In this document: positions 6,281-14,389 of the stretch, one piece after another | Numbering within the stretch: position 1 is the first letter of the stretch | Layout of the letters: each line of letters begins with the position of its first letter | Assembly: GCA_031273445.1 (NCBI GenBank) | Contig: JAISRV010000237.1 | Span: forward strand, 1-14,389 | Reading direction: 5' to 3' | Length of the DNA: 14,389 nucleotides | From: Candidatus Adiutrix sp. | GTDB taxonomy: Bacteria > Desulfobacterota > Desulfarculia > Adiutricales > Adiutricaceae | Program-made: the position numbers and the translations under genes | Notes under the pieces: model-generated | Databases searched by the model: none | Seen by the model: only the letters and a program-made list of their open reading frames with translations | Told to the model about the DNA's origin: nothing

Positions 6281-7360
6281 ATGCATGATCCTCCGGACGG
6301 GCCTTTCCTGGCTTTTCAGACCAAGCACATCGGCGATGTGCTGATGACCCTGCCGGCCTTAGGGCTGTTGAAAGAACATTTGCCCCGGCAGCGCATCGGC
6401 TTGGTGGTCACGCCTCAAACCGCGCCTCTGGCGGTTGGCCACCCCTGGGTGGATGAGGTCTTCGCCATTGACCGCGACCAAGGCGCCGGCGCCTTCTGGG
6501 CCGTCTGCCGAGCTATTCGCCGACGTCGCTTTCAAACCGCCTTCATTTTCGACGGCCAGACCCGTTCCCTTGCGGCCGCCTGCCTGGCCGGCCTGAAAAA
6601 CCGTCTCGGCGCGTCTTCCCTCTATCCCCTGGGCTCCTGTCGCGCTTTTTATACGGATGATTTAGCCCAGCCGGCGCCGCGGCCCCTTAATAAGCATATG
6701 GAGAGGCCAGAAACCGACGCGCAAACGGACAGTCAGTCTCTCCGCGGACAGCGGATGGTCGCCGCCGCCCTGGGGGTCGAGCCGAAGCCGCGCTTACGGC
6801 CCCTGCCGCCGCCGCTCAAACCTGAAAACGCCCTATTGGCCGCCGACCTTATGAAGGGGCTTTCCGGCTCCGGCCCTGGCATAGGCCTGGCTCTCCAGGG
6901 CCTCCAGCCTGAAAAAACATGGCCTTTAGACAGTTTTGCCTTGCTGTGCCGAAAACTTTACGCTCATTGTCGGGCCCGCCTCTTCGTCGTCGGCGGCCCT
7001 TCCGAAAGCGCCCTGGCCGCCTCGCTGGCCCGAACCGCGGGCGTGCCCATAGCCGACTTCTGCGGCCGCACCGACCTGTTGGATCTTTTGGCCCTGGCCG
7101 GGGTCGCCGACCTCTTCATAACCGTCGACACCGGCGTTTCTCATGTGGTCGCCCTCACTGAAACCCCGCTCATCAGCATCTTTATCTGGACAAGTCCGGC
7201 CTTATGGCCGCCGCAGACGCCCCGCGTCAGAATCATGTGTTATGACTGGCCGTTATATCGCTTCCGCCTTGACCCCGGCGGCGGCCCCTGGCGCACGGCC
7301 CCGCTCATAACCGCGAACATGGTTTTTGAGGAGGCGCTGGACCTTCTTGAAATATATTGA
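6281..7360 (+). CDS. Glycosyltransferase family 9 (ADP-heptose:LPS heptosyltransferase-like)
   Basis: The 359-residue protein has the two-lobe GT-B layout of family 9. The N-terminal motif is FQTKHIGDVLMTLPAL (about residues 12-27), the acceptor-lobe signature that gives the family its start, and the C-terminal donor-site motif is ITVDTGVSHVVALTETPLIS (about 281-300), corresponding to the D-T-G-x(2)-H signature. These enzymes move heptose (or related sugars) from ADP-heptose to the LPS inner core at the cytoplasmic face of the inner membrane. The mid-protein motif GLALQGLQPEKTWPLDSF is a variant of the usual PGA--PEKRWP form. Which heptose position is served cannot be said. I start at ATG 6281; a TTG at 6269 would add four residues. 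Neither has a strong ribosome site, which fits coupling to the amidotransferase just upstream. Confidence 0.88.
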   Translation: MHDPPDGPFLAFQTKHIGDVLMTLPALGLLKEHLPRQRIGLVVTPQTAPLAVGHPWVDEVFAIDRDQGAGAFWAVCRAIRRRRFQTAFIFDGQTRSLAAACLAGLKNRLGASSLYPLGSCRAFYTDDLAQPAPRPLNKHMERPETDAQTDSQSLRGQRMVAAALGVEPKPRLRPLPPPLKPENALLAADLMKGLSGSGPGIGLALQGLQPEKTWPLDSFALLCRKLYAHCRARLFVVGGPSESALAASLARTAGVPIADFCGRTDLLDLLALAGVADLFITVDTGVSHVVALTETPLISIFIWTSPALWPPQTPRVRIMCYDWPLYRFRLDPGGGPWRTAPLITANMVFEEALDLLEIY

Positions 7361-7408
7361 CCAACCGAAATTATTCGCCTATATTCTAAAAAAAACGCCT
7401 CATGGATA

Positions 7409-7438
7409 TTGTGAATCACATATGGAATGTGCTATAAA
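7409..7438 (+). promoter_or_regulatory. Putative ppdK promoter with overlapping dyads
   Basis: TTGTGA (7409-7414) and TATAAA (7433-7438) are spaced by 18 bases in an AT-rich island that stands out from the GC-rich surroundings. The -35 overlaps the perfect dyad TGTGA-A-TCACA (7410-7420), and CACAT/ATGTG arms (7417-7421/7427-7431) fill the spacer, as expected of an operator. The leader to the ATG would be about 120 nt and includes the small hairpin AACATT-TTC-AATGTT, starting at about 7446. Confidence 0.55.
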
Positions 7439-7567
7439 TAATATAACATTTTCAATGTTCCGGCATCTTTTTTGACGACATCTTTTTGACGAAGGGTTCG
7501 GCGGATTCGGTCAGCGCCGCCGGCGGCATACATCAAACCTTAAACGGCAAACCTTGAGGGGGAACTA

Positions 7568-10369
7568 ATGGCAACGAAACTCGTTTACCTCTTTGGCGGC
7601 AGGAAGGCCGACGGCGGCAGCGGCATGAAAAACCTGTTGGGCGGCAAAGGCGCCAACCTGGCGGAGATGTCGAAAATCGGGCTTCCGGTTCCAGCCGGTT
7701 TTACCATTACCACTGAAGTGTGCACGGCTTACTACGCCAACAAGAAAAAATACCCAGCCGGCTTGAAAAAGGAAGTGGATGCCGCGCTCAAGCATGTAGA
7801 AAAGATTATGGGCGCCGTCTTCGGCGACGCGCGCAACCCCCTCCTGATTTCCTGCCGATCCGGAGCCCGGGCTTCCATGCCCGGCATGATGGACACCGTT
7901 TTAAACATAGGCTTGAACGACACAACGGTCGAAGGCCTCATCGCCAAAACCAAGAATGCCCGTTTCGCCTACGATTCCTATCGGCGTTTCGTCGCCATGT
8001 ACGGCGACGTGGTCATGGGCGTGAAGGCGGCCTCGGAGTTGTCCGAAGATCCATTCGATGAGATAATCGGCGCTTTGAAAAAGAAAAAGGGCTACAAGCA
8101 CGACACCGAGATGACCACAGAAGACCTGAAGGGTCTGGTGGCCAAGTTCAAGACTCTGATTAAAGACGCTTTGGGAGTCGGCTTTCCTGAAGATCCCCGC
8201 GATCAGCTCTGGGGCGCCATCGGCGCGGTCTTTTCCTCCTGGATGATTCCCAGGGCCGCGTCTTACCGTCAGATTCACGGCTTCCCCGACGACTGGGGCA
8301 CCGCGGTCAATGTTCAGGCCATGGTCTTCGGCAACATGGGCGACAATTCCGCCACCGGCGTGGCCTTCTCCCGCAACCCTTCCACCGGCGAAAACTACTT
8401 CTATGGCGAGTATCTCGTCAATGCGCAAGGTGAAGACGTGGTGGCCGGCATACGTACCCCCAGCCCCATCAACCGGGAAAAGGCCCTGCCTTCAGGCGTC
8501 AACGCCACTTTGGCCGATGAGATGCCCAAGGTTTACAACGAGCTCGACCACATCAGAAAACTCCTGGAAAAACATTACAAAGATATGCAGGACATCGAGT
8601 TCACCATCCAGGAAGGCAAGCTCTGGATGCTGCAGTGCCGCAACGGCAAAAGAACGGCCCAGGCGGCCGTTAAGATCGCGGTCGACCTGGTCAAGGAAAA
8701 AATCATAACCGAAGACGAAGCGATCATGCGCATCGAACCAGAGCAGTTGAACCAGCTTCTCCTGCCCTCATTCGACCCCGGGGCCAAGCGTCAGATCATC
8801 GCGACGGGCCTGCCGGCCTCCCCGGGCGCGGCCGTGGGACAAGCCGTCTTCACCGCCACCGACGCCGTGGCCTGGGCCGAAGAAGGCAAAGCCGTCGTTC
8901 TGGTGCGCATGGAAACCAGCCCTGAAGACATCAACGGCATGTTCAAGGCCAAAGGCATTCTCACCGCCCGCGGCGGCATGACCAGCCATGCCGCGGTGGT
9001 GGCGCGCGGCATGGGCAAACCCTGCGTGGCCGGCGCCAGCGACATAACCGTGGATTATGAACACAGGCAATTCACCGCCAAAAGCGGCGAAACCGTGCGT
9101 GAAGGCGACTGGATATCTCTGGACGGCAGCCGGGGCGAAATCATGCTCGGGCAGATGGCCACTATTGACGCCAAGCTGACGGGCGAATTCTCCACGATCA
9201 TGAAATGGGCTGCCGCCCGCAAGCAGATAGGCGTCCGCGCCAATGCCGACACGCCCCGCGACGCCCAGACGGCCCGAGAACTCGGCGCCGAAGGCATCGG
9301 CCTGTGCCGCACCGAACACATGTTTTTCGAAGGCGACCGCATCACCGCCATGCGCGAGATGATTCTGGCCGACAACGCCGAGGGCCGCCGGAAAGCCTTG
9401 GATAAGCTCCTGCCCATGCAGCGCGATGATTTTTACGGCATATTCAAAGTCATGAACGGGCTGCCGGTGACTATCAGAACCCTTGACCCGCCGCTTCACG
9501 AATTCCTGCCTCATACCGATGAAGAAATAGAAGCCCTGGTCACGGCCACCGGCCGCAACGCGGCTGAAATAAAGGCTAAGAGCGTAGAATTGAAGGAGCA
9601 AAACCCCATGCTTGGACACCGCGGCTGCCGCCTGGGGCTGGTTTATCCGGAAATAACCGCCATGCAGGCCCGGGCCATTTTTGAGGCCGCCGCCAAAGCC
9701 GCCCAGGAAAAGATCAAAGTATTGCCGGAAATCATGATTCCCCTGGTAGGCCATGAAAGAGAATTAATTCTGCAAAAAGAAGTGGTCGACCGGATAGCCA
9801 GGGAAGTTATGGCGGAAAAGAAAGTGCGCATCAAGTATTTGTTGGGCACTATGATCGAGTTGCCCCGGGCGGCTTTGATCGCCGACAAAATCGCCGCCGC
9901 CGGCGCGGAATTCTTTTCTTACGGCACCAACGACCTCACCCAGACGACTTACGGTCTCAGCCGCGACGACTCCGGCAAATTCCTGCCCGCCTATCTGTCG
10001 GAAGGCATCTGGGAAAAAGATCCGTTCGTCAGCATTGACGCCGACGGCGTGGGTTTTTTGGTGGAAACAGGCTTGGCCAAAGGCCGCGCGGTTAAACCTG
10101 ATTTAAAAATAGGCATCTGCGGCGAGCATGGCGGGGATCCCGCCACCGTCAAATACTGTGTCCGCATCGGCCTGAACTATGTTTCCTGCTCGCCTTTCCG
10201 CGTGCCTCTGGCCCGCCTGGCCGCCGCCCAACAGGCCATTGTCGACAGCTTGACCGCCGCCCAAACGAAGCCGACGGCGGCCAAACCCGCCGCTAAAAAA
10301 ACGCCTGAAAAGCCTCCCTCTAAAACTTCGCCGGCTAAACCCGCCGTTAAGAAAGCGGCCAAAAAATAA
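7568..10369 (+). CDS. ppdK: Pyruvate, phosphate dikinase with Lys/Ala/Pro-rich C-terminal tail
   Basis: PPDK converts pyruvate, ATP and phosphate to PEP, AMP and PPi reversibly in the cytoplasm, serving gluconeogenesis or PPi-driven glycolysis in anaerobes. The whole family core is present in order: N-terminal ATP-grasp domain (about 1-340; NLLGGKGANLAEM, and SCRSGARASMPGMMDT), the swivelling phosphohistidine domain with GGMTSHAAVVARGMG where H474 is the catalytic His, and the PEP/pyruvate TIM barrel with GCRLG, FFSYGTNDLTQ and GICGEHGGDP (C851). GAGGGGG eight bases before the ATG is a strong ribosome site. At 933 residues it is longer than the usual ~875-890: homology ends at LARLAAAQQAIVD (about residue 893), and the last ~38 residues are a low-complexity tail with 11 lysines plus Ala, Pro and Thr, of AKPAAKK type. 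It appears monocistronic, with its own promoter and terminator. Confidence 0.97.
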   Translation: MATKLVYLFGGRKADGGSGMKNLLGGKGANLAEMSKIGLPVPAGFTITTEVCTAYYANKKKYPAGLKKEVDAALKHVEKIMGAVFGDARNPLLISCRSGARASMPGMMDTVLNIGLNDTTVEGLIAKTKNARFAYDSYRRFVAMYGDVVMGVKAASELSEDPFDEIIGALKKKKGYKHDTEMTTEDLKGLVAKFKTLIKDALGVGFPEDPRDQLWGAIGAVFSSWMIPRAASYRQIHGFPDDWGTAVNVQAMVFGNMGDNSATGVAFSRNPSTGENYFYGEYLVNAQGEDVVAGIRTPSPINREKALPSGVNATLADEMPKVYNELDHIRKLLEKHYKDMQDIEFTIQEGKLWMLQCRNGKRTAQAAVKIAVDLVKEKIITEDEAIMRIEPEQLNQLLLPSFDPGAKRQIIATGLPASPGAAVGQAVFTATDAVAWAEEGKAVVLVRMETSPEDINGMFKAKGILTARGGMTSHAAVVARGMGKPCVAGASDITVDYEHRQFTAKSGETVREGDWISLDGSRGEIMLGQMATIDAKLTGEFSTIMKWAAARKQIGVRANADTPRDAQTARELGAEGIGLCRTEHMFFEGDRITAMREMILADNAEGRRKALDKLLPMQRDDFYGIFKVMNGLPVTIRTLDPPLHEFLPHTDEEIEALVTATGRNAAEIKAKSVELKEQNPMLGHRGCRLGLVYPEITAMQARAIFEAAAKAAQEKIKVLPEIMIPLVGHERELILQKEVVDRIAREVMAEKKVRIKYLLGTMIELPRAALIADKIAAAGAEFFSYGTNDLTQTTYGLSRDDSGKFLPAYLSEGIWEKDPFVSIDADGVGFLVETGLAKGRAVKPDLKIGICGEHGGDPATVKYCVRIGLNYVSCSPFRVPLARLAAAQQAIVDSLTAAQTKPTAAKPAAKKTPEKPPSKTSPAKPAVKKAAKK

Positions 10370-10396
10370 GCGACTGCCCTTAATTTTCTATTGCCG

Positions 10397-10430
10397 ACAG
10401 GACGCATCGCCATGATGCGTCCTGTTTTTA
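10397..10430 (+). terminator. Intrinsic terminator of ppdK
   Basis: ACAGGACGCATC (10397-10408) pairs perfectly with GATGCGTCCTGT (10414-10425) around the loop GCCAT, followed immediately by a T-rich run (TTTTTATTT). It lies 27 bases after the ppdK stop codon. Confidence 0.93.
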
Positions 10431-10460
10431 TTTAGTCCGGCCGCTCGCGGCGCCTCGCTC

Positions 10461-10499
10461 GGGCGGGGCCTGGCGTCGGCTTCAAAGGCTGACCCGCCC
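10461..10499. other. GC-rich hairpin in the ppdK-lipoprotein gap
   Basis: GGGCGGG (10461-10467) is complementary to CCCGCCC (10493-10499), with partial pairing inside. The rest of the 286-base gap 10370-10655 holds the ppdK terminator and the next promoter; I see no gene in it. Confidence 0.4.
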
Positions 10500-10617
10500 C
10501 GGCGGCGGCTCCGTCAATATAGCGGTTTTACGCCTGCGCAAAATTGCCGATTTTACCGGCTTTGCCGTGTTCTACGGCCTAATGGCGGCCTTTGGGGCCG
10601 CCCAGACTGTGATCTTG

Positions 10618-10626
10618 TGTTATAAT
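10618..10626 (+). promoter_or_regulatory. Extended -10 promoter of the lipoprotein/kinase cluster
   Basis: TGT directly precedes a perfect TATAAT (10621-10626), giving the extended -10 pattern TGnTATAAT; no good -35 is visible at the usual distance. Transcription would begin near 10633, leaving a leader of only ~23 nt with a strong GGGAGG ribosome site (10643-10648) before the ATG at 10656. Confidence 0.65.
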
Positions 10627-10655
10627 GACGAAAATAACTTGAGGGAGGGTCCACT

Positions 10656-11735
10656 ATGAAAAGATTGATCATCGGGTCGCTGCTTGCCGGTCTCCTGGCC
10701 ATGACTCTGAACGGCTGTGACGGGTCTGCCTCCGATGTCGGGGGAGCCGGGAAGGAAATTACCGTAGTCTTTGTGCCAAAGCTGACCGGCAACGCTTTTT
10801 TCGAGGCCGCCAACAACGGCGCCCAGGCCTACGCCGCCAAACATGGTTTTAAAGTAGAATATGCCGGCAGCCCTGAAGCCGCAGTGGTCAACCAGGCGGC
10901 CATTATCAAAGAGGCCATAAAACGTAAAGTCGAGGCCCTCTGCGTTTCCTCCCTGGACGCCACAGCGCTGGATGCGGTAATGAAAGAGGCCATGGCCGCC
11001 GGCCTTAAAGTCGTCACCTGGGATTCAGATGTTTCCGGCGACGCCCGTTCCATCATGGTTTCCCAGGGGACGCCCGATCAACTCGGCAAAATGCTGGTCG
11101 AAATGGGAGCGAAGAGCTTGATCCGCCGCGGCCGGAACCCCACCGCCGACCCCATCAAGTACGCTTGGCACTATTCCCAGGCTTCCGTGGCCGACCAGAA
11201 CTCCTGGCGGCTGGCCGGCGAAAAATATATCCGGGCCACCTATCCCAACTGGGAGAACATCGCCCCCGACAACTACTACAGCGAGCAGGACGTCGAAAAA
11301 GCGCTCGCTGTCGGCCGGGCCATACTAACCGAGCATCCCGATGTCGATCTCATCATCTGCAACGATTCCACCGCCCTTCCTGGCCAGGCCCAAGCCTTGC
11401 GCGACCTGGGCCGTTCCGCCCAGGACGTGACCATCACCGGGTTCGCCTCGCCCAACGCCATGAGGGAGCACTGCAAAACCGGCCTGATCGAACGCTGGGG
11501 GCTGTGGGATTGCCAGATTCAGGGCGCGCTGGGCTGCTACATAGCCTATTACCTGGCCTCCGGCCGCCGGCTGAAAGTCGGCGATCGGCTGGACGTGCCG
11601 GAAATCGGCATTGTCGAGATCATGCCCAACACGGTTCTGGACCCACAGGCCATAGTCTCGCCCAATTCCGGAGTCGTGCTGTTGCCGAGCCGCCTTGAAT
11701 TCACCGTCGCCAACGTGGATGACTATAATTTCTGA
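10656..11735 (+). CDS. LsrB-like sugar/autoinducer-binding lipoprotein
   Basis: The 359-residue protein starts with a lipoprotein signal peptide ending in the lipobox LNGC (C21), so it should be anchored on the periplasmic side rather than free as in enteric LsrB. The mature part is a type 1 periplasmic binding protein closely resembling the AI-2 receptor LsrB along its length: FVPKLTGNAFF, VVTWDSD, VSQGTPDQLGKMLVEMGAK, VADQNSW, GFASPNAMR, ERWGLWD and a C-terminal NSGVVLLPSRLEF. Against my recollection of the Escherichia/Salmonella protein, AI-2 contact residues K35, D116, D166 and Q167 are kept as K42, D123, D180 and Q181, but P220 and A222 become N236 and S238. The ligand may therefore be AI-2, another furanose-like compound or a sugar. 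No LsrA, LsrC or LsrD transporter gene accompanies it; the next genes are an FMN-like lipoprotein and a sensor kinase, which points to a sensing role. Confidence 0.92.
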   Translation: MKRLIIGSLLAGLLAMTLNGCDGSASDVGGAGKEITVVFVPKLTGNAFFEAANNGAQAYAAKHGFKVEYAGSPEAAVVNQAAIIKEAIKRKVEALCVSSLDATALDAVMKEAMAAGLKVVTWDSDVSGDARSIMVSQGTPDQLGKMLVEMGAKSLIRRGRNPTADPIKYAWHYSQASVADQNSWRLAGEKYIRATYPNWENIAPDNYYSEQDVEKALAVGRAILTEHPDVDLIICNDSTALPGQAQALRDLGRSAQDVTITGFASPNAMREHCKTGLIERWGLWDCQIQGALGCYIAYYLASGRRLKVGDRLDVPEIGIVEIMPNTVLDPQAIVSPNSGVVLLPSRLEFTVANVDDYNF

Positions 11736-11759
11736 AAGCCTCTGAGCCGGGAGAGCGCC

Positions 11760-12212
11760 ATGAAAACAATCAGCCTGATTTTGGCCGCGGCTCTGGCGGC
11801 GGCCCTGCCGACCGCCTGCTCGCAAAACTCCGGCGGCCTGCGGAACGGTTACTACACCGCCGAAACCGCCTCTTTCGACGCTCAGGGCTGGAAAGAATTC
11901 ATCACCATCTACGTGCATGATCAGAAAATCATAACCGTTGAATACAACGCCAAAAACGCCAGCGGCTTTATCCGATCCTGGGACATGGACTATATGCGGG
12001 CCATGGACGAGGCGGTCGGCACCTACCCCAACAAATATGCGCGCGCCTATAAAAACGCGCTCCTCAGTAAACAAAATCCCGCCCTGGTCGAGGCCCAGCC
12101 CGGCGCCGCCGCCGCCCACCGCTCCTTTCAGCTGCTGGCCGAAGCGGCCCTTAACCAAGCCCGGACAGGCGACAAAAAAATAGTTTCCGTTCAATTGCCG
12201 GACGCCGAATAA
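11760..12212 (+). CDS. FMN-binding-domain-like lipoprotein lacking the flavinylation Thr
   Basis: This is a 150-residue exported protein. A hydrophobic N-terminus runs to a Cys at residue 20 (ALPTAC); Pro at -3 makes the lipobox imperfect. The mature part matches the small FMN_bind-type lipoproteins: NGYYTAET, GWKEFITIYVHDQKIITVEYN, then an acidic/aromatic helix and LLSKQNPALVE. In this family ApbE attaches FMN to the last Thr of a D-x-x-[S/T]-G-A-[T/S] motif. Here the equivalent is E111-A-Q-P-G-A-A117, with Ala at the acceptor position, so covalent FMN is unlikely unless the cofactor is bound non-covalently. It has a GGGAG ribosome site six bases before the ATG, 24 bases after the LsrB-like gene and 33 bases before the kinase, so all three are probably one transcript. 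Its job may be ligand binding or partner contact; this is inference. Confidence 0.8.
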   Translation: MKTISLILAAALAAALPTACSQNSGGLRNGYYTAETASFDAQGWKEFITIYVHDQKIITVEYNAKNASGFIRSWDMDYMRAMDEAVGTYPNKYARAYKNALLSKQNPALVEAQPGAAAAHRSFQLLAEAALNQARTGDKKIVSVQLPDAE

Positions 12213-12245
12213 GCGCCGAATCACGCCGGGCCGAAGGTTAAAGCT

Positions 12246-14389
12246 ATGAAAGCCAGAAAAAGCATCGCCGCCAGAATTATTGCGGCCGCGTTATTGGCGG
12301 CGGCGGTTCTGAACGCCGGTCTGGTTCTGATGATGGCCTACTTCATTAACTCGCTGACCGACACGATCATGATGAACGTCTTGCCGCCGATGGCCAAAAC
12401 AGCGGCCCAGAGCGTGGAAGGGAACCTGCACACTTGGGCGGATCGTTTTTTCCTGATCCGGGACAATAAAATATTCACCGATCAGGAGGCCCCCGTCAGC
12501 GCTAAACAAGCCGTTTTGGGTCGGCTCAAATCGGGCGTCGAATTCGTCTGGCTGGGTTTGTATAAAACGAACGGCACTCTGATGACCGGCGACGACGAAT
12601 GCCCCCGCAGCCTTTCCGGGCGGACTTTGGGGGCCATGATCGCCCAGACCTCCAATCTGGTCATCGAAGACACCTCCGTCGGCAACAGCGGGCTGGAAAT
12701 AGTGATGGGCGTCCCGGTGATGGATGTCCGCCCAAACGCCGACGGACAGCCGGAAGACTATGCGGCCTATTACCTGGTGGGCGGCTACGAATACGATGTG
12801 CTGAACGATGTGTTGAGCAATATCAATATCGGCACTCACGGCACGGCTTTTATCATCAATGAAGAGGGCAGACTGATCGCCCACCGGAATCTGGGCAAGG
12901 TTTTCAGCGGGGAAAACATCGAATCCAGTTTCGGCTCCGGCGCCGCCATTGAGGAGACGCTTTCCCTAATGAAGCAGGGTCAGGTGGGGGCCATCGAGAC
13001 AGACAGCGGCGACGGACGGGTTTTCATCAGCTACGCGCCCATTCGCGGGACGCGCTGGTCGCTGGGCATCCAGGCCCCCAAAAACGATTTTATGGCCGAC
13101 ATCCACGCGGCCTATCTAACCAGCGTGATCATGACCATCGTTTCTCTGGCGTTTTTCGCGGCGGTCTTCGCCGTCATGATCCGCAAAATACTCACGCTTC
13201 CGTTATACGCCATCACGGAAAACGCGCGCAAGCTGGCTTTGGGGCAATTTGAAAACAAGCTGCCCCGGAATCTGTCGGCCCGCGACGACGAGATCGGCCT
13301 CCTCGGCTCCGCCTTCGCCACCATGTCGGCTTCCATTCAGGAAGTCATACGCGAGATCGACAAACTCACCGAGGCGACCAGCGCCGGTTCCCTGGGCCGG
13401 CGGGCGAACCCGGCGACCCATCAGGGCGATTATTACCGCATAATCGCGGCCATCAACGCCACCCTTGACGTCATCTGCTCCCATCTGGACGTCATGCCGG
13501 GGGCTCTGGCCTTGTTTAACGAAACGAAGGACATGATTTATCTGAACCAGGCCATGAGCGGCATTCTGGCCGACCACGGCTGGTCCGGAACCGACCGGGG
13601 GCTGATCGCGGCCATCATCTCTTCCGGCGCTTCCGCCAGCCTGCCCCCGGAAGCCGAGGCGCTTTTCAGCCCGGAAGGCCGTCCCGGGGCCACCTACAAC
13701 AGCACCGTGCTGGCCGCGGACAGCCGCGGCGAAAAATGCAGTTACGCGATGAAACTCAGGCGCGTCGGCGGCCGGCGGGACGGCCAGGGCGCGGACAAGG
13801 CCTGCGTCATCCTGACTTTAAACGACGTCACCATTCTGAGCCGCGCCCTATTGGTCGCCGAAGCGGCCAATAAAGCCAAAAGCGAGTTTCTGGCCAATAT
13901 GAGCCATGAAATCCGCACGCCCATGAACGCCGTCATCGGCCTGACGCATCTTCTTTTGCAGACCGATCTCAATGAACAGCAATACGAGTATGCGGGCAAT
14001 GCCCACCGGGCGGCCAAGGCCCTTTTGGGCGTCATCGACGACATTCTTGATTTTTCCAAGGTGGAAGCCGGTAAAATGACCTTGGAGCGCCTCCCCTTCA
14101 ACTTGCGGGAGCTTCTGGGCGACATCGGCATTTTTTTTCAGGAGCAAAGCGCCGAATCCGGCCTCAAGCTCATTTTCAAAGTCCAGCCCGACCTGCCCGA
14201 GGCCCTTTTAGGCGACCCGCTGCGACTGCGCCAGATATTCATAAATCTTGTCGGCAACTCCTTTAAATTCACCAAACACGGGGCCATTACCGTTTCCGCC
14301 GACCGGAAGGCCATGACGGAAGAGACCGTGACCATCGCCTTCGCCGTTCAAGACACGGGCATAGGCATGAACCGCGAGCAGACGGCCCG
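12246..14389 (+). CDS. Membrane sensor histidine kinase (Cache-HAMP-PAS-like-HisKA-HATPase), 3' truncated
   Basis: The frame is open for 714 codons to the window edge. Order: TM1 (about 11-35); a large periplasmic sensor (about 37-287) with [20 protein letters not shown] (196-215) and [14 protein letters not shown] typical of double-Cache domains; TM2 (about 290-312); HAMP (about 313-365, ending [12 protein letters not shown]); a PAS-like segment (about 413-535); HisKA (about 540-605) with [14 protein letters not shown], phospho-accepting H554; and the HATPase domain with N-box [11 protein letters not shown] (N667, N671) and G1 DTGIG (703-707). The [10 protein letters not shown] signature is common in hybrid kinases, so a receiver or Hpt domain may follow outside the window. 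It should phosphorylate H554 in response to a periplasmic signal, perhaps through the LsrB-like lipoprotein encoded upstream. The ribosome site is an AAGG about nine bases before the ATG. Confidence 0.93.
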   Translation, partial: MKARKSIAARIIAAALLAAAVLNAGLVLMMAYFINSLTDTIMMNVLPPMAKTAAQSVEGNLHTWADRFFLIRDNKIFTDQEAPVSAKQAVLGRLKSGVEFVWLGLYKTNGTLMTGDDECPRSLSGRTLGAMIAQTSNLVIEDTSVGNSGLEIVMGVPVMDVRPNADGQPEDYAAYYLVGGYEYDVLNDVLSNINIGTHGTAFIINEEGRLIAHRNLGKVFSGENIESSFGSGAAIEETLSLMKQGQVGAIETDSGDGRVFISYAPIRGTRWSLGIQAPKNDFMADIHAAYLTSVIMTIVSLAFFAAVFAVMIRKILTLPLYAITENARKLALGQFENKLPRNLSARDDEIGLLGSAFATMSASIQEVIREIDKLTEATSAGSLGRRANPATHQGDYYRIIAAINATLDVICSHLDVMPGALALFNETKDMIYLNQAMSGILADHGWSGTDRGLIAAIISSGASASLPPEAEALFSPEGRPGATYNSTVLAADSRGEKCSYAMKLRRVGGRRDGQGADKACVILTLNDVTILSRALLVAEAANKAKSEFLANMSHEIRTPMNAVIGLTHLLLQTDLNEQQYEYAGNAHRAAKALLGVIDDILDFSKVEAGKMTLERLPFNLRELLGDIGIFFQEQSAESGLKLIFKVQPDLPEALLGDPLRLRQIFINLVGNSFKFTKHGAITVSADRKAMTEETVTIAFAVQDTGIGMNREQTA

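Noticed and set aside
7410..7420. CRP/FNR-type operator at TGTGAATCACA
   Set aside because: CRP sites have a 6-bp centre between TGTGA and TCACA and FNR sites are TTGAT-N4-ATCAA; here the centre is 1 bp, so no regulator can be named.

Overview
The window looks like chromosomal DNA of a GC-rich Gram-negative bacterium. Support: two lipoprotein-type export signals, a family-9 (ADP-heptose type) glycosyltransferase, a CheA-type kinase and a bacterial pyruvate phosphate dikinase. The mix of ppdK, a second EF-G-like GTPase and many signalling proteins would suit an anaerobic Desulfobacterota/deltaproteobacterial lineage, but that placement is inference; there is no rRNA or other marker gene here. 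All complete genes lie on the + strand. Only the truncated first gene is on the - strand. There are no tRNA, rRNA, CRISPR, transposase or phage genes.

Layout. 1-194 (-): start of an EF-G-like translational GTPase. 195-752: a long gene-free divergent region rich in inverted repeats, with a good sigma70-type promoter near 522-551 and a ~195-nt structured leader. 753-4716: a tight four-gene signalling operon: CheY-like receiver; CheA-like kinase with permuted domain order (P3-P4-P5, then the phosphotransfer P1/Hpt domain at the C-terminal side, then an unrecognised ~100-residue end); a double-receiver protein whose first receiver is degenerate; a small membrane-anchored coiled-coil protein. No MCP, CheW, CheR or CheB is present. 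4744-5454: a MaoC-type hydratase gene enclosed by two ~135-bp arms of a long imperfect inverted repeat. 5477-7360: a PuuD-like glutamine amidotransferase and a family-9 glycosyltransferase, closely spaced. 7568-10369: ppdK, with its own promoter, a perfect 12-bp-stem terminator, and a Lys/Ala/Pro-rich histone-H1-like C-terminal tail. 10656-14389: a three-gene cluster with an extended -10 promoter: an LsrB-like substrate-binding lipoprotein, an FMN-binding-domain-like lipoprotein lacking the flavin-accepting threonine, and a membrane sensor histidine kinase (Cache-like sensor, HAMP, PAS-like, HisKA, HATPase) that runs off the right edge.

Two parts could be undescribed systems. The first is the permuted-CheA operon, which seems built for a phosphorelay outside a classical chemoreceptor array. 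The second is the LsrB-like lipoprotein/FMN-like lipoprotein/kinase set. It resembles in logic the LuxP-LuxQ arrangement (periplasmic binding protein reporting to a sensor kinase) but uses an LsrB-type receptor, with two of the six AI-2-contact positions changed and no ABC transporter gene in view.
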